A stretch of 64,000 nucleotides of DNA, taken from assembly GCF_051014685.1 (NCBI RefSeq), contig NC_135058.1:9612811-9676810 (forward strand), in the 5' to 3' direction. This DNA is from Ptiloglossa arizonensis (lineage: Eukaryota > Arthropoda > Insecta > Hymenoptera > Colletidae). The notes under the pieces are model-generated. The model was not told where the DNA came from, did not search any database, and saw nothing but the letters and a program-made list of their open reading frames with translations. The position numbers and the translations under genes are program-made. This document shows, piece by piece, positions 1 to 10,690 of this stretch. Position 1 is the first letter of the stretch. Every line of letters begins with the position of its first letter.

Positions 1-2735
1 CTAAAGAGAAAAAAAGAAAACCGTAATCTGGATATATATCGACGCAACGGGAGATGGGTTTTCACGAGGTTCGCGACTCAACGGACAGCGTGTGAAACAC
101 AAAGGAGAACGAAATATATCTCTATTCATGCATATCGTCGCAATAACCGATCAATAGTATTTTATATTTTCTCCTGTAAGACAAAAAAAAAAAAATAATA
201 ATAATAATGTTGGTCCGCTTTGGCTCTTTGCGAACGCGCGCGCGCGCACGCGAGTCGATCCTCGATCGCTATTTTTGTAAGTCCGCTAAAATAAATCGAT
301 CTCGTCGTAAGGTGTCCAAGCTGACGACGACGGAGAACGTTTCTCGGCGTGAAAGAATAATGTGTTTGCAAAGAAAGAGAAAAAAAAGAAAAAAAAAAAA
401 AGAAAACGAAAGAAGAACGAGTCCGCGTTTCGGTAAACGACGACACGAGGTTCGCCGGAAAGTTAAAAAGTTAACTCGAACAACGTTTGCCGACGATTGG
501 ACGACGCTCGACCATTTGAGTGCAGAGGATCGCACTCCTCGATACTCTAGCGGGAAACGCGAAAAGCGCGAAAGGCGAACGCTTCTCCTGTTTCCATCCT
601 TTGCGGAACAGCTGTTGAACGTAAACTAACCGATTAATCGCACGTCCAGCAGTTGTCTTCTCGTTGAGAAAATCGTTCGTGATTCACTGTTATTTGATCC
701 AGTATCGGTTAATAAACTTTTTAAATAGTGTTAAAAATATAAAGGTAACGTTTCTTTCTTTCATCTACCCACCTCATTTCTCGCCCAATAATCCCGACGC
801 GCACACTTGCCGCGCAGAGGCGCGCGAGTCACTCTTCGCACTCAAATGGTTCGAACGACGATCGAGTACCGACGACTGACTCGGTCGCCGTCGTGCGAGA
901 TCGTTTCGCGTGGGGAAGCAAGCGAGCGGAAACAATCGAAACGATATCGACGCAATACGCAATAAATAAAATTTTTTCAAATCGAAACGCGTGTATCGTC
1001 CCGTGCGGTAGACACAACCGGTTAGACAGGTAGTATACGCAAACGGATTAAGATCTTGTAGCGCGTAACACACGTGTGCGTTAATAACTTGTCGTTTATG
1101 GGGAGTACGGAACACTAAACGCCATCCCCTTCTCCTTTTCGACAAGCTTCTAGATGTCCCGCGGATGAAACGCTAGATGGTGTTATTTCAAACTTTGCGA
1201 TAGGTCCTCAATTCGACGAACAGATTAATATTTATTAAATATATATATATAACGTACCGTTACTTTCGAATACATTCGCGTATACGCAGATTGAACGAAA
1301 TATACAAAGTGTTCGTACGGAACGAAATTTATTCTTAAACCGCTATAATAGAATATTTCATAACGATTTGTTCGTCGGGTCGATAACCTGGCATAGAGTT
1401 AAAGTATCGTGGGGCTGCAAACGGTTCTTACTTCGTAGCACTCGCCATGTCTAGATTACACTAATCGGAATTCATTCTCAAAACACAATGATACATACTT
1501 AATAAATAGTAGTTTAATCCTTTGATCGATAACTTACTTTAACTTTTAAATATCGCGAAGCAATTGTCAGAGTATTGTCATTTCACAGCGAATCATTCGA
1601 CCTGTTCCGTGTAGGTTACATGTATCGAAATTCATTCTCAAAACGCAATGAAATATATTTAATAAATAATAGTTTAATCCTTGGATATCCTTTATTATGA
1701 ACTCTCTCGCAATTCCCGTTCACAGTTTATTGTTCCTACCTCGTAGAGACTCGTGCCTCGATTCAATGTACCTGAATTCGTAATCTGTATATTAAAAAAT
1801 ATAGAAAGTGAAATAGGACAGCCAACTACTGGTTAACGGGCAGAAACAATCGCAAAGTTAATTCTTAAATACAGGCAGCCCGCCTAACAACAAAACGTCC
1901 AAGTTTAAAGTAAAATAACGCCCATTTTCAAGGTTAAATGACGCCACCATCTTCGTTTTCGACGATAAGATATAGACGGTAACTTCTTTATCAACCCGAA
2001 GAGCTCTTCCGAGACGCAGGAGAAAAATCGAAATTCAAAGCAAGGCGGGTTCTGACACGCGAGCAAATATTGAATAGCAAACAGTTTATATACACGTATA
2101 TACTATTTTTACATATAATAAAGCTTTGTTGTTAAATATACCTCAATAAAACTCCCTTCGGTATACCATCGTTACTATACAGGGAGTTAACTACTAAAAT
2201 AATTCGAGCGACATTTTCGATTCAGAACGGTGCTACTAACAATAATTTATAGTGGCTAGATCGCGCACTGACTAGACAGTGAATTATTAAGTTTTCCCAA
2301 TCACTAGACATCCTTACGCAAAAGTTCGTAAGTTGAACACTTCGTACAGCTTTGGTGAAACGAGAAAGAAGAAAAATACGAGGCTCTCCCATTTTCGAAG
2401 AATTTTAAAACAAATTTGCGAGCAGACAACTTGACCGATAATAAGACACTGTCGTTTAGGATAACAGACAGAGAATTGTCCACGATTCGTATCACATAGG
2501 AAAGAATCGCGATGAAGAAAAGAATTCTTTTTCAATTCTTCAAATTGAAGTAATCAAGCTACACGACATTTGGAATATCCATATCATAACATCCTCAAAT
2601 ACTCTCACGCTCCTATTCTGTAGTATCTTATAATTTAGTGGATGAATGATCGAACAACACTTGGAACTTTCATATCTTTGTCTTTGACTCGTGAATTAGG
2701 TTCAAATAAAGAGAATGGAAGTAACGCAAGAAAAC
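1..2735. other. Intergenic DNA, no gene recognised
   Basis: The first 1.2 kb is CpG-rich with a GCGCGC run near 237-250, A/T homopolymers and purine runs. From about 1200 the DNA becomes AT-rich. Open frames up to 140 codons near 200-630 are dominated by Arg/Lys from purine runs and resemble no protein family I know. The only internal structure I see is a 61 bp direct repeat at 1465 and 1625, listed separately. It could be the flank of a gene lying outside the window. Confidence 0.5.
1465..1685. repeat. Short direct repeat, two copies 160 bp apart
   Basis: About 61 bp at 1465-1525 recurs at 1625-1685. Both copies share TTCATTCTCAAAAC, then an AATGA-containing stretch, then AGTTTAATCCTT, with a few substitutions. 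The exact 160 bp offset without indels suggests a local duplication. No function is evident. Confidence 0.7.
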
Positions 2736-2761
2736 TATTCTAAATTCGCAGCCAATTAGCT

Positions 2762-2808
2762 CGGTACTACCCGCGACGAAGAATAATAGTTCGTCGCGAG
2801 TAATACCG
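2762..2808. repeat. End-proximal hairpin, left end of element A
   Basis: CGGTACTACCCGCGACGAA at 2762-2780 is complementary to 2790-2808 at 17 of 19 positions, with a 9 nt loop. The same structure occurs near the right outer end (17366-17412) and in shortened form at 9503-9529. Confidence 0.85.
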
Positions 2809-2858
2809 ATTACCAGGTCTCACCACGTGGAGGTTGCTGCGAGCGGAGACCCGGAGAG

Positions 2859-2956
2859 AGATAGATGGAATCAAAGTTCCATCGATCTCCCTCGAGACGC
2901 AGTACAAACGAAATTACTAAACTGCAGAGATAGAAGGAATCAATGTTCCTCCGATC
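2859..2956. repeat. Paired mini-hairpins before the first R module
   Basis: Two short stem-loops occur here. The first (2859-2888) has GATGGAA/TTCCATC arms. The second (2927-2956) has GAAGGAA with TTCCTCC, where later copies have TTCCTTC. Both sit in the frame GAGATA...GATCTC, which extends the stem. The second type marks the start of every R module (also at 3404, about 9648, and inverted near 16740 and 17220). The first type lies just inside each element end. Confidence 0.75.
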
Positions 2957-3940
2957 TCCTTGTTTAGTTCTGCCGAGCAATTACATTATGGAAAAATTAG
3001 GCAAAATTGGGAAAGACGCGACACGAACCGTGCAGTTGGTCCTACTAGGTCTATCCCGTTTCCCCTCCGTGGTTCCGATTCCAGAGAAAACGAACGACGC
3101 CTACCACTCCCCTAGAGGAGTGCCCCGTTTCTCCATCTTTACGACGAGAGGGTCTTATTTTGGAGGCTTTCGCAGGGACCGGCAAAAATGCCTGCTCCTG
3201 TGCTCGCAACATGCCCCCTCTGGAAGCGGACACACCGGAAGAGACGGCGATAGACCGTTCGGACTACTTACACGGCCGGCCACTTGCTTGTACAAGAAGC
3301 AGTGGTGACCGGACCGAGGAACGACGAAGCGAGCAACATTAAGCTAAAGATTGGATAATTGCTTGGCAGATCACAGCCTTAAAACTAACTTATTCTAACT
3401 GCAGAGATAGAAGGAATCAATGTTCCTTCGATCTCCTCGTTTAATTCTGCCGAGCAATTACATTATGGAAAAATTAGGCAAAATTGGGAAAGACGCGACA
3501 CGAACCGTGGAGTTGCTCCTACTAGGTCGGTCCCGTTTCCCCTCAGTGGGCCCGATTCTCAAGGAAATGCGCGACGCCGTCCACTCATATAGAGTGCCCC
3601 GTTTCTCCCAACTCCGCGTCAGGAGCTACGCAGAGCGTGGACCTGACTCACGGAGGATGACGAAGAGAGGGTCTTGTGGCACAGGGGCTTCCGCAGGAAC
3701 CGGTGCGAACACCTGCCCCTGTGTTCGCAGCATATTCTCTCTCAAAGCGGACGCACCAGAAGAGACGGCGATCGAGCGTTCGGTCCACCTCCACGGCCGG
3801 TCACTTGCTTATGCAACAAGCAGAGGTGGCCGGACTGAGATACGAGCAAGCGAGCAAAAAGAAGCTAAAGATTGGATAATTGCTCGGCAGATCACAGGTA
3901 TTCGTACATGGTGACCTTAAAACTAACTTAGTCTATACTT
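2922..3940 (+). repeat. R modules 1 and 2 (left arm of element A)
   Basis: Two related GC-rich units lie head to tail, at 2922-3398 and 3399-3940. Each starts with CTGCAGAGATAGAAGGAATC, contains GCCGAGCAATTACATTATGG, and ends in an AAGATTGGATAATTGCT-type segment followed by CCTTAAAACTAACTTA. They differ in the middle. Unit 2 has a 9 bp perfect stem TGCGAACAC/GTGTTCGCA, and both contain a CCGG-rich stem around ACTTGCTT. Open frames of 121 and 164 codons cross them but match no known family, and the inverted copies have frames on both strands. I read them as structured non-coding repeat units. Confidence 0.7.
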
Positions 3941-4189
3941 AGAATTAACAGTCCCGCGGACGATGCAATACATCAGTCCTCTTCGTTCTTCGTTCTTTGT
4001 CTTCCGATATATCTAAGAGAATGTATCTAAGAGAAACCTAAGAGAAACCTAAAGTCAAGGCATAATAGAAAATAGAAATGAATTTGGTTAGTGGAAAAAA
4101 ATAAACATGTAAAAACAAGTAGAAATTAAAATCAGAGGACAAATGAAATGAATTACACAAAGAAACAATTAAAAAAAAAAAGAAAGGAT

Positions 4190-4430
4190 TGATAGAGTGG
4201 TCGCCAGTACTGACCACCGCCTACCGGCGGCCAGCACCGGTTACCAAGGTGGGGGGTACCCCTTCCATAAACCTAAAACGAAGAGATCCGTCCACCTCGG
4301 AGGCTCCAGGAACAATGAAATTTTAAACAACCGGGGGCTCCTTATATACCCACCGCAAGGTCACTTACCAGTGACTTACCGTTACTTCCATTGTCTTTGT
4401 TCGATCTAACCGAATATTTCAACAAATTGA
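4190..4430 (+). repeat. M module copy 1 (element A)
   Basis: A GC-rich block of about 240 bp is effectively identical to 10465-10690 and to the reverse complement of 15740-15980. It contains short inverted repeats: TGGTC/GACCA around CAGTACTG's centre, CCGCC/GGCGG, and GTCACT/AGTGAC. A 70-codon frame is identical in all three copies but has no recognisable domain and starts at a non-ATG codon, so I do not call it a protein. A TATATAAG motif lies on the minus strand at 4341-4348. Confidence 0.75.
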
Positions 4431-4431
4431 T

Positions 4432-6300
4432 GGCTTTTTAGCCATTATTTATACTAGAACATTGTTAATAATTGTTTAATCTACGGTCCTACGACGGTTG
4501 TTAATAAATATGATAAATAAACATCAAGATATTGCGAAATCTTCGAAGGCGAACGGTTTCGGCGAATGTTTGTTCATTTCCGCGATTGTTACTAACATTT
4601 ATGCATGTTCCCAATATTGATCGAACAATGTGCATCTTATTTATGTATGGCGATTAATTAAGAAACTTATAGAAATTGATTTTGATCGAGACTCGATGTT
4701 AAAACGTGTTTCGTAAAGTTTTAAAGCATGGAAAGTAACAATTGTTCATTAGATACATAAATTTAACATTTGTTTAATTCTTATAATTTACACAATACGC
4801 GTAGAAGTGGTATTTTTTACATAAAAGTGCCAAAATTCAATTAATCGCAGGTTCTGGATAGAAAAATCATCCCGATAAATACTTATGAATCGATAATCGA
4901 TACGTGTAGCCTTGAAAATGTCAGTTGGATCTCAGCGAAAACTTCCTTCGCGAACAAAGAATATTTCAACGAAATGATATTTTAAGCCATTATTTATACT
5001 AGGACATTGTTAATAATTGTCTAAAGTATGGTCTTACGAGGGTTGTTAACAATTATGATAATTAAACATCAAGATATTGCGAAATCTTCGAAGGCGAACG
5101 GTTTCGGCGAATGTTTGTTCATTTCCGCGATTGTTACTAACATTTATGCATGTTCCCAATATTGATCGAACAATGTGCATCTTATTTATGTATTGCGATT
5201 AATTAAGAAACTTATAGAAATTGATTTTGATCGAGACTCGATGTTGAAACGTGTTTCGTAAAGTTTTAAAGCATGGAAAGTAACAATTGTTCATTAGATA
5301 CATAAATTTAACATTTGTTTAATTCTTACAATTTACACAATACGCGTAGAAGTGGTATTTTTTACATAAAAGTGCCAAAATTCAATTAATCGCAGGTTCT
5401 GGATAGAAAAATCATCCCGATAAATACTTATGAATCGATAATCGTTACGTGTAGCCTTGAAAATGTCAGTTGGATCTCAGCGAAAAATTCCTTCGCGAAC
5501 AAAGAATATTTCAACGAAATGATATTTTAAGCCATTATTTATACTAGGACATTGTTAATAATTGTCTAAAGTATGGTCTTACGAGGGTTGTTAACAATTA
5601 TGATAATTAAACATCAAGATATTGCGAAATCTTCGAAGGCGAACGGTTTCGGCGAATGTTTGTTCATTTCCGCGATTGTTACTAACATTTATGCATGTTC
5701 CCAATATTGATCGAACAATGTGCATCTTATTTATGTATTGCGATTAATTAAGAAACTTATAGAAATTGATTTTGATCGAGACTCGATGTTGAAACGTGTT
5801 TCGTAAAGTTTTAAAGCATGGAAAGTAACAATTGTTCATTATGTACATTAATTTAACCTTTGTTTCATTCTTATAATTTACACAATACGCGTAGAAGTGG
5901 TATTTTTTACATAAAAGTGCCGAAATTCAATTAATCGCTTTTTTAGATAGAAAAATCATCGCGATAAAAACTTATGAATCGATAATCGATACGTGTAACC
6001 TTGATAATGTCAGTTGGATCTCAAAGAAAAATTCCTTCCCGAGCAAAGAATATATCAACGAAATTATATTTTAAGCCATTATTTGTAGTAGGACATTGTT
6101 AATAATTGTTTAAACTATGGTCCTACGACAGTTGTTCATAATTATGATAAATAAACATCAAGATATTGCGAAATCTGCAAAGCCAAACGGTTTTAGTGAA
6201 TGTTTATTCATTTCCGAGATTGTTATTAACATTTTCGCACGTTTCGAACATTCATGTTACAGTATTTATTTGCTTTATGTATTGTAAATGATTGGTTTGC
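4432..6300 (+). repeat. 544 bp tandem array, element A left arm
   Basis: There are a little over three units. Landmarks such as GCCATTATTTATACTAG recur near 4440, 4982, 5530 and 6075. The first three units are nearly identical; the fourth (from about 6062) is diverged and incomplete. Units are AT-rich with islands such as ACACAATACGCGTAGAAGT. No coding potential. Confidence 0.9.
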
Positions 6301-6796
6301 CCATAAAAATTAAATTTTATCGAAAAATTAAAGTAAAAGTTTGGCATTCATATATTTCTCGATTTTAGATCAAACTTAACATTTGTAAACTAATTACTAA
6401 TGTACACAGTAAAATTGTAAATATTAGTGTTACAAAATGCATATTATTTAGCCATTTTAAATGATTGATTTGCCTATAGAAATTAATTTTTGATCGCAAA
6501 TCGAGAAACGTATCAATGCCAATATTTTGCTTTCAATTTCGATCAAAATCGATTTCTATAAGTCACTTAATCATTTGTAATGCATAAGTAAGATGCACAT
6601 TGTTCGATTAATATTGGAAACATGCGTAAATGTTAATAACAATCGCAAAAATGAACAAACATTCACTAAAACCGTTCGTGTTCGCAGATTTCGCAATATC
6701 TATATGTTTATTTATCATAATTATTAATAATCGATGTAGGACCATAGTTTAAACCAATATTAACAATATCCTAGTATAAATGATGGCTGGAGAGCC

Positions 6797-8530
6797 ATTA
6801 CTTTCTTGAAATATTCGTTAGATCGAACAAAGACAATCGAAGTAATCGTGCGATGAAATAAATGAATATTTCTCTACATGTCGAAATTATAGTTTGAATG
6901 TATGCAAATATATTCTGAACGCGCAATTACAGACTCCTGTAACGTGGTAATTACATGGGTTGCCATCTATTGTAGAACAGGTTGAACTACACTTAAGGGC
7001 TGAAAACACCTGGCGGAGAAACGCTCAAGTTTGTCGAAGAATTGTTCTGACCTTCATCAATAGATGGCTCCACAAGCATTATCTACCGACATTACAGAGT
7101 TTATGTACATGCAAATATTCAAACAGTTGTTACGTGACCTGCCATCTATTGTAGAACGGGTTGAACTACACTTAAGGGGTGAAAACACCTGGCGGAGAAA
7201 CGCTCAAGTTTGTCGAAGAATTGTTCCGACTTTCATCCACAGATGGCTCCACAAACATTATATACCGACATTACAGATAAGTTTCTGTTTTCAATTGACA
7301 TTCCCTGCCGTGCGATAAAATAAATAAATGTTTCTGAACAAACTATTGTATGAATCATCTTTCGAATAAATGTAAAATTAAACGGAATCAGCATAATGTT
7401 ATTTCGCTGCATTCTAGCGTTCCTTCAGACATTTAAAAAAATCTTTAATATCTCGAAATCAAGATTACACATATCGATTACCGACTCACAAGTATTTATC
7501 ATGACAATTTTTCTATCCAGAGAACCGATTAAATGAATTTTAGCACTTTCGAGTAAAAAATACAACTTCTACGCGTATTGTGTAAATTGTTAGAATTGAA
7601 CAAATGTTATATTAATGTACCAAATAGCCATGTGTAACGTTATCAAGGTTACACGTATCGATTATCGATTTAGAAATATTCTTCACGACGATTTTTCTAT
7701 CTAGAAAAGTGATTTATTGAATTTCCACTCTTTTAAGTAAAAAGAACAACTTCTACGCGTATTGTATAAATTGTAATAATTCAACAAATGTTAAATTAAT
7801 GTATCTAATAGACAAGTAATACTTTCCATAATTTAAAGCTTTAAGAAACATGTTTTTACTTTAAGTTTTAAGTCATGGAAAGTAATAATTGGCTATTTGG
7901 TACATTAATTTAACATTTGTTCAATTCTTACAATTTACACAATACATGTAGAAGTTGTATTTTTTACTCGAAAGTGCTAAAATTCAATTAATCGATTCTC
8001 TCGATAGAAAAATTGTCATGATAAATACTTGTGAGTCGGTAATCGATATGTGTAATCTTGATTTCGAGATATTAAAGATTTTTTTAAATGTATGAAGGAA
8101 CGCTAGAATGCAGGGAAATAACATTATGCTGATTCCGTTTAATTTTACATTTATTCGAAAGATGATTCACACAATAGTTTGTTCAGAAACATTTATTTAT
8201 TTTATCGGACGGCAGGGAATGTCAATTGAAAGCAGAAACTTATCTGTAATGTCGGTATATAATGTTTGTGGAGCCATCTGTGGATGAAAGTCGCAACAAT
8301 TCTTCGACAAACTTGAGCGTTTCTCCGCCAGGTGTTTTCACCCCTTAAGTGTAATTTAATCCTCTCTCCAATAGATGGCAACCCATGTAAGTACCGCGTT
8401 ACAAATGTATAATTTATCGAGACAAATATTCATTTAGTTTATCGCACTGTTACTTCTATTGTCTTTGTTCGATCTAACGAATATTTCACGAAATTGATGG
8501 CTTTTAAGCCATTATTTTTACTTGGACATT
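6797..8530. repeat. Secondary palindrome inside element A
   Basis: The left arm 6797-7629 and right arm from 7892 to about 8530 are inverted copies around a spacer at 7630-7891 that itself derives from the 544 bp unit. Within each arm is TTACATGGGTTGCCATCTAT (6950) or its reverse complement (about 8371-8391), resembling the ends of an inserted MITE. The left arm carries a 179 bp direct duplication (6960-7138 and 7139-7318) that is single on the right. Frames of 64 and 84 codons in the duplication are by-products. A relic with related sequence occurs at 61965-62020. Confidence 0.7.
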
Positions 8531-8840
8531 GATAATAATTGTTTCAACTATGGTCCTACGGCGATTGTTAATAATTGTGATAAATAAACATGAAGATATT
8601 GCGAAATCTGTGAAAGCGAATGATTTCGGTGAATGTTTTTTCATTTCCGCGATTGTTACTAACATTTATGTATGTTCCCAATATTCATCGAACAATGTGC
8701 ATCTTATTTATGCATCATAAATGATTAAGAAACGTATAGAAATTGATTTTGATCGAGTTTCGAAGTAAAGAGATGTTTCGTAAAGTTTTAAAATATGGAA
8801 AGTAATAATTGTATATTAGATATATCAATGTAACATTTGA

Positions 8841-9476
8841 TTAATACATGAAAAATCGGAATGCATACCTCCTTGGCGACAGTGTTCTCCTCATTCCAAA
8901 GGATATAATTCAGACATAAATTGTAGAAAATGTTCGATGTTGGGACTCTTGGTGTCAGGAGTATATGATATTCGAGGAAGTGCCACGATTTCGCCGATTC
9001 TTAGAAATGACGTCAAATTCTAAGAATTTCTGCAAATTGAGATTCTGCGTGATTTTCAAATGAATTTCCGAAATTTTGCTAGATCTGTCGTCGATTTTGG
9101 GCTTTGCTAACAGGAGAACGTGATACTCGAGGAGGTATTCTTATTCGGGGGTTTTTGGAAATGACGTCAAGTTCCATAAGTTTTTGTGAATTGAGATTTT
9201 GCGTGATTTTCGAATGAATTTCTGAACTTTGGCCAAATTTTTCGACGATTTTGAACTTTGGTAATTTAGCAATGTGATAGGATCCGGTTAAGGAATTGGT
9301 GGCAAATAATGGCTAAGGAGAAGCTTTTGTTGTTACTAAAAATGACTTTATTGAAAGATATCAATACATCGGTGATACAATCTCATGTTTTCGTTTAATT
9401 AACATACTCAAGCATTCATACGCACTATAAAAATGTTGCTTTTCAAGGTATTCAACTTTTTCTTATCTTAAATAAC
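8841..9476. repeat. Spacer between elements with a 154 bp direct repeat
   Basis: Between the two elements, about 8957-9110 is repeated imperfectly at 9111-9264. Each unit carries an exact TGACGTCA octamer (9008-9015 and 9162-9169), followed by AATTGAGATT and GCGTGATTTTC. The rest (9265-9476) shows nothing recognisable. No gene. Confidence 0.7.
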
Positions 9477-9502
9477 TATTCTAAATTCGCAGCCAATTAG
9501 CT

Positions 9503-9529
9503 CGGTATTACTCGTTGCGAGTAATACCG
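9503..9529. repeat. Shortened end hairpin, left end of element B
   Basis: This is a perfect inverted repeat: CGGTATTACTCG, a 3 nt loop TTG, then CGAGTAATACCG. Compared with the hairpins at 2762 and 17366 the upper stem and loop are lost, yet the remaining stem is fully paired. Confidence 0.85.
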
Positions 9530-9642
9530 ATTACCAGGTCTCACCACGTGGAGGTTGCTGCGAGCGGAGACCCGGAGAGAGATAGATGGAATCAAAGTTC
9601 CATCGATCTCCCTCGACACGCGATACAAACGAAGATACTAAA

Positions 9643-10180
9643 CCAAAGAGATGGAAGGAATCAATGTTCCTTCGATCTCCTCGTTTAGTTCTGCCGAGCA
9701 ATTACATTATGGAAAAATGAGGCAAAATTGGGAAAGACGCGACACGAACCGTGCAGTTGGTCCTACTAGGTCGGTCCCGTTTCCCCTCAGTGGGCCCGAT
9801 TCTCAAGGAAATGCGCGACGCCGTCCACTCATATAGAGTGCCCCGTTTCTCCCAACTCCGCGTCAGGAGCCACGCAGAGCGTGGACCTGACCCACGGAGG
9901 ATGACGAAGAGAGGGTCTTGTGGCACTAGGGCTTCCACAGGGACCGATGCGAACACCTGCCCCTGTGTTCACAGCATGTTCTCTCTCAAAGCGGACGCAC
10001 CAGAAGAGACGGCGATCGACCGTTCGGACCACCTACACGGCCGGTCACTTGCTTATGCAACAAGCAGAGGTGGCCGGAGTGTGGGACGAGGAAGCGAGCA
10101 AAAATAAGTTAAAGATTGGATAATTGCTCGGCAGAGCACAGATGTTCGTACATGGTGGCCTTAAAACTAACTTACTCTAA
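9643..10180 (+). repeat. R module, left arm of element B (single copy)
   Basis: This unit is related to R module 2 of element A (3399-3940) and its mirror at 16244-16780. It follows the end sequence and the two mini-hairpins. Only one R module is present in this arm, whereas the outer arms have two. The stem-forming GTGTTCGCA half of unit 2 reads GTGTTCACA here, so that stem is weakened. Confidence 0.7.
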
Positions 10181-10464
10181 GCTTAACTAAAGATCCCACG
10201 GCGGTTGCGACGAAAGAGTCCTCTTCGTTCTTCGTTCTTTGTTCTCCGATGTGCCTACCTAAGAGAAACCTAAAGTCAAGGCATAATAGAAAATACAATA
10301 GAAATGAAGTTGGTTAGTGATCAAATACAGTCAAGCAGTAACAAAGTAAATAAACGAGGCAGTGACAAAAAAATAAACATGCAAAAACAAGTAGAAATTA
10401 AAATCAGAGAACAAATGAAATGAATTACACAAAGAAACAATTAAAAAAAAAAAAGAAAGGATTA

Positions 10465-10690
10465 AGAGAGTGGTCGCCAGTACTGACCACCGCCTACCGG
10501 CGGCCAGCACCGGTTACCAAGGTGGGGGGTACCCCTTCCATAAACCTAAAACGAAGAGATCCGTCCACCTCGGAGGCTCCAGGAACAATGAAATTTTAAA
10601 CAACCGGGGGCTCCTTATATACCCACCGCAAGGTCACTTACCAGTGACTTACCGTTACTTCCATTGTCTTTGTTCGATCTAATCGAATAT
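10465..10690 (+). repeat. M module copy 2 (element B left arm)
   Basis: The sequence matches the M module at 4190-4430 throughout the readable core. The linker before it (10180-10460) differs from the other two copies by an extra segment around 10320-10375. A TATATAAG motif is on the minus strand at 10614-10621. Confidence 0.75.

Larger units (their letters stand above)
2736..8870. mobile_element. Element A: truncated or rearranged foldback copy
   Basis: The left arm is complete: end sequence, hairpin, R modules at 2922-3398 and 3399-3940, linker, M module at about 4190-4430, then just over three tandem repeats to about 6300. A spacer at 6300-6530 is nearly identical to the spacer at 12560-12830 of element B, so both are the same family. 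The right half is abnormal. Only about 300 bp of inverted repeat follows (6530-6840), and then a second palindrome (6797-8530) takes the place of the right M and R modules. The element therefore lacks its own right end. Confidence 0.65.

Noticed and set aside
207..629. 140-codon open frame, Arg/Lys-rich
   Set aside because: Arises from purine and CpG runs, with an overlapping frame on the other strand and no family resemblance.
2762..2808. Possible parvovirus-like or rolling-circle terminal hairpin
   Set aside because: No Rep, NS or capsid gene in the cluster, and no TAATATTAC nick motif. The foldback architecture explains the hairpins better.
3420..3914. 164-codon frame in R module, repeated at 16260-16754
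   Set aside because: Similar frames exist on the opposite strand, the shorter R copies break it, and it has no domain. The DNA repeat itself explains the conservation.
4197..4409. Identical 70-codon frame in three M modules
   Set aside because: The DNA is essentially identical, so the frame adds no independent evidence. It starts at a non-ATG codon and matches no known protein.
4190..4430. Self-cleaving ribozyme in M module
   Set aside because: No hammerhead core (CTGANGA and GAAA in the right order), and no convincing HDV-like fold by eye.
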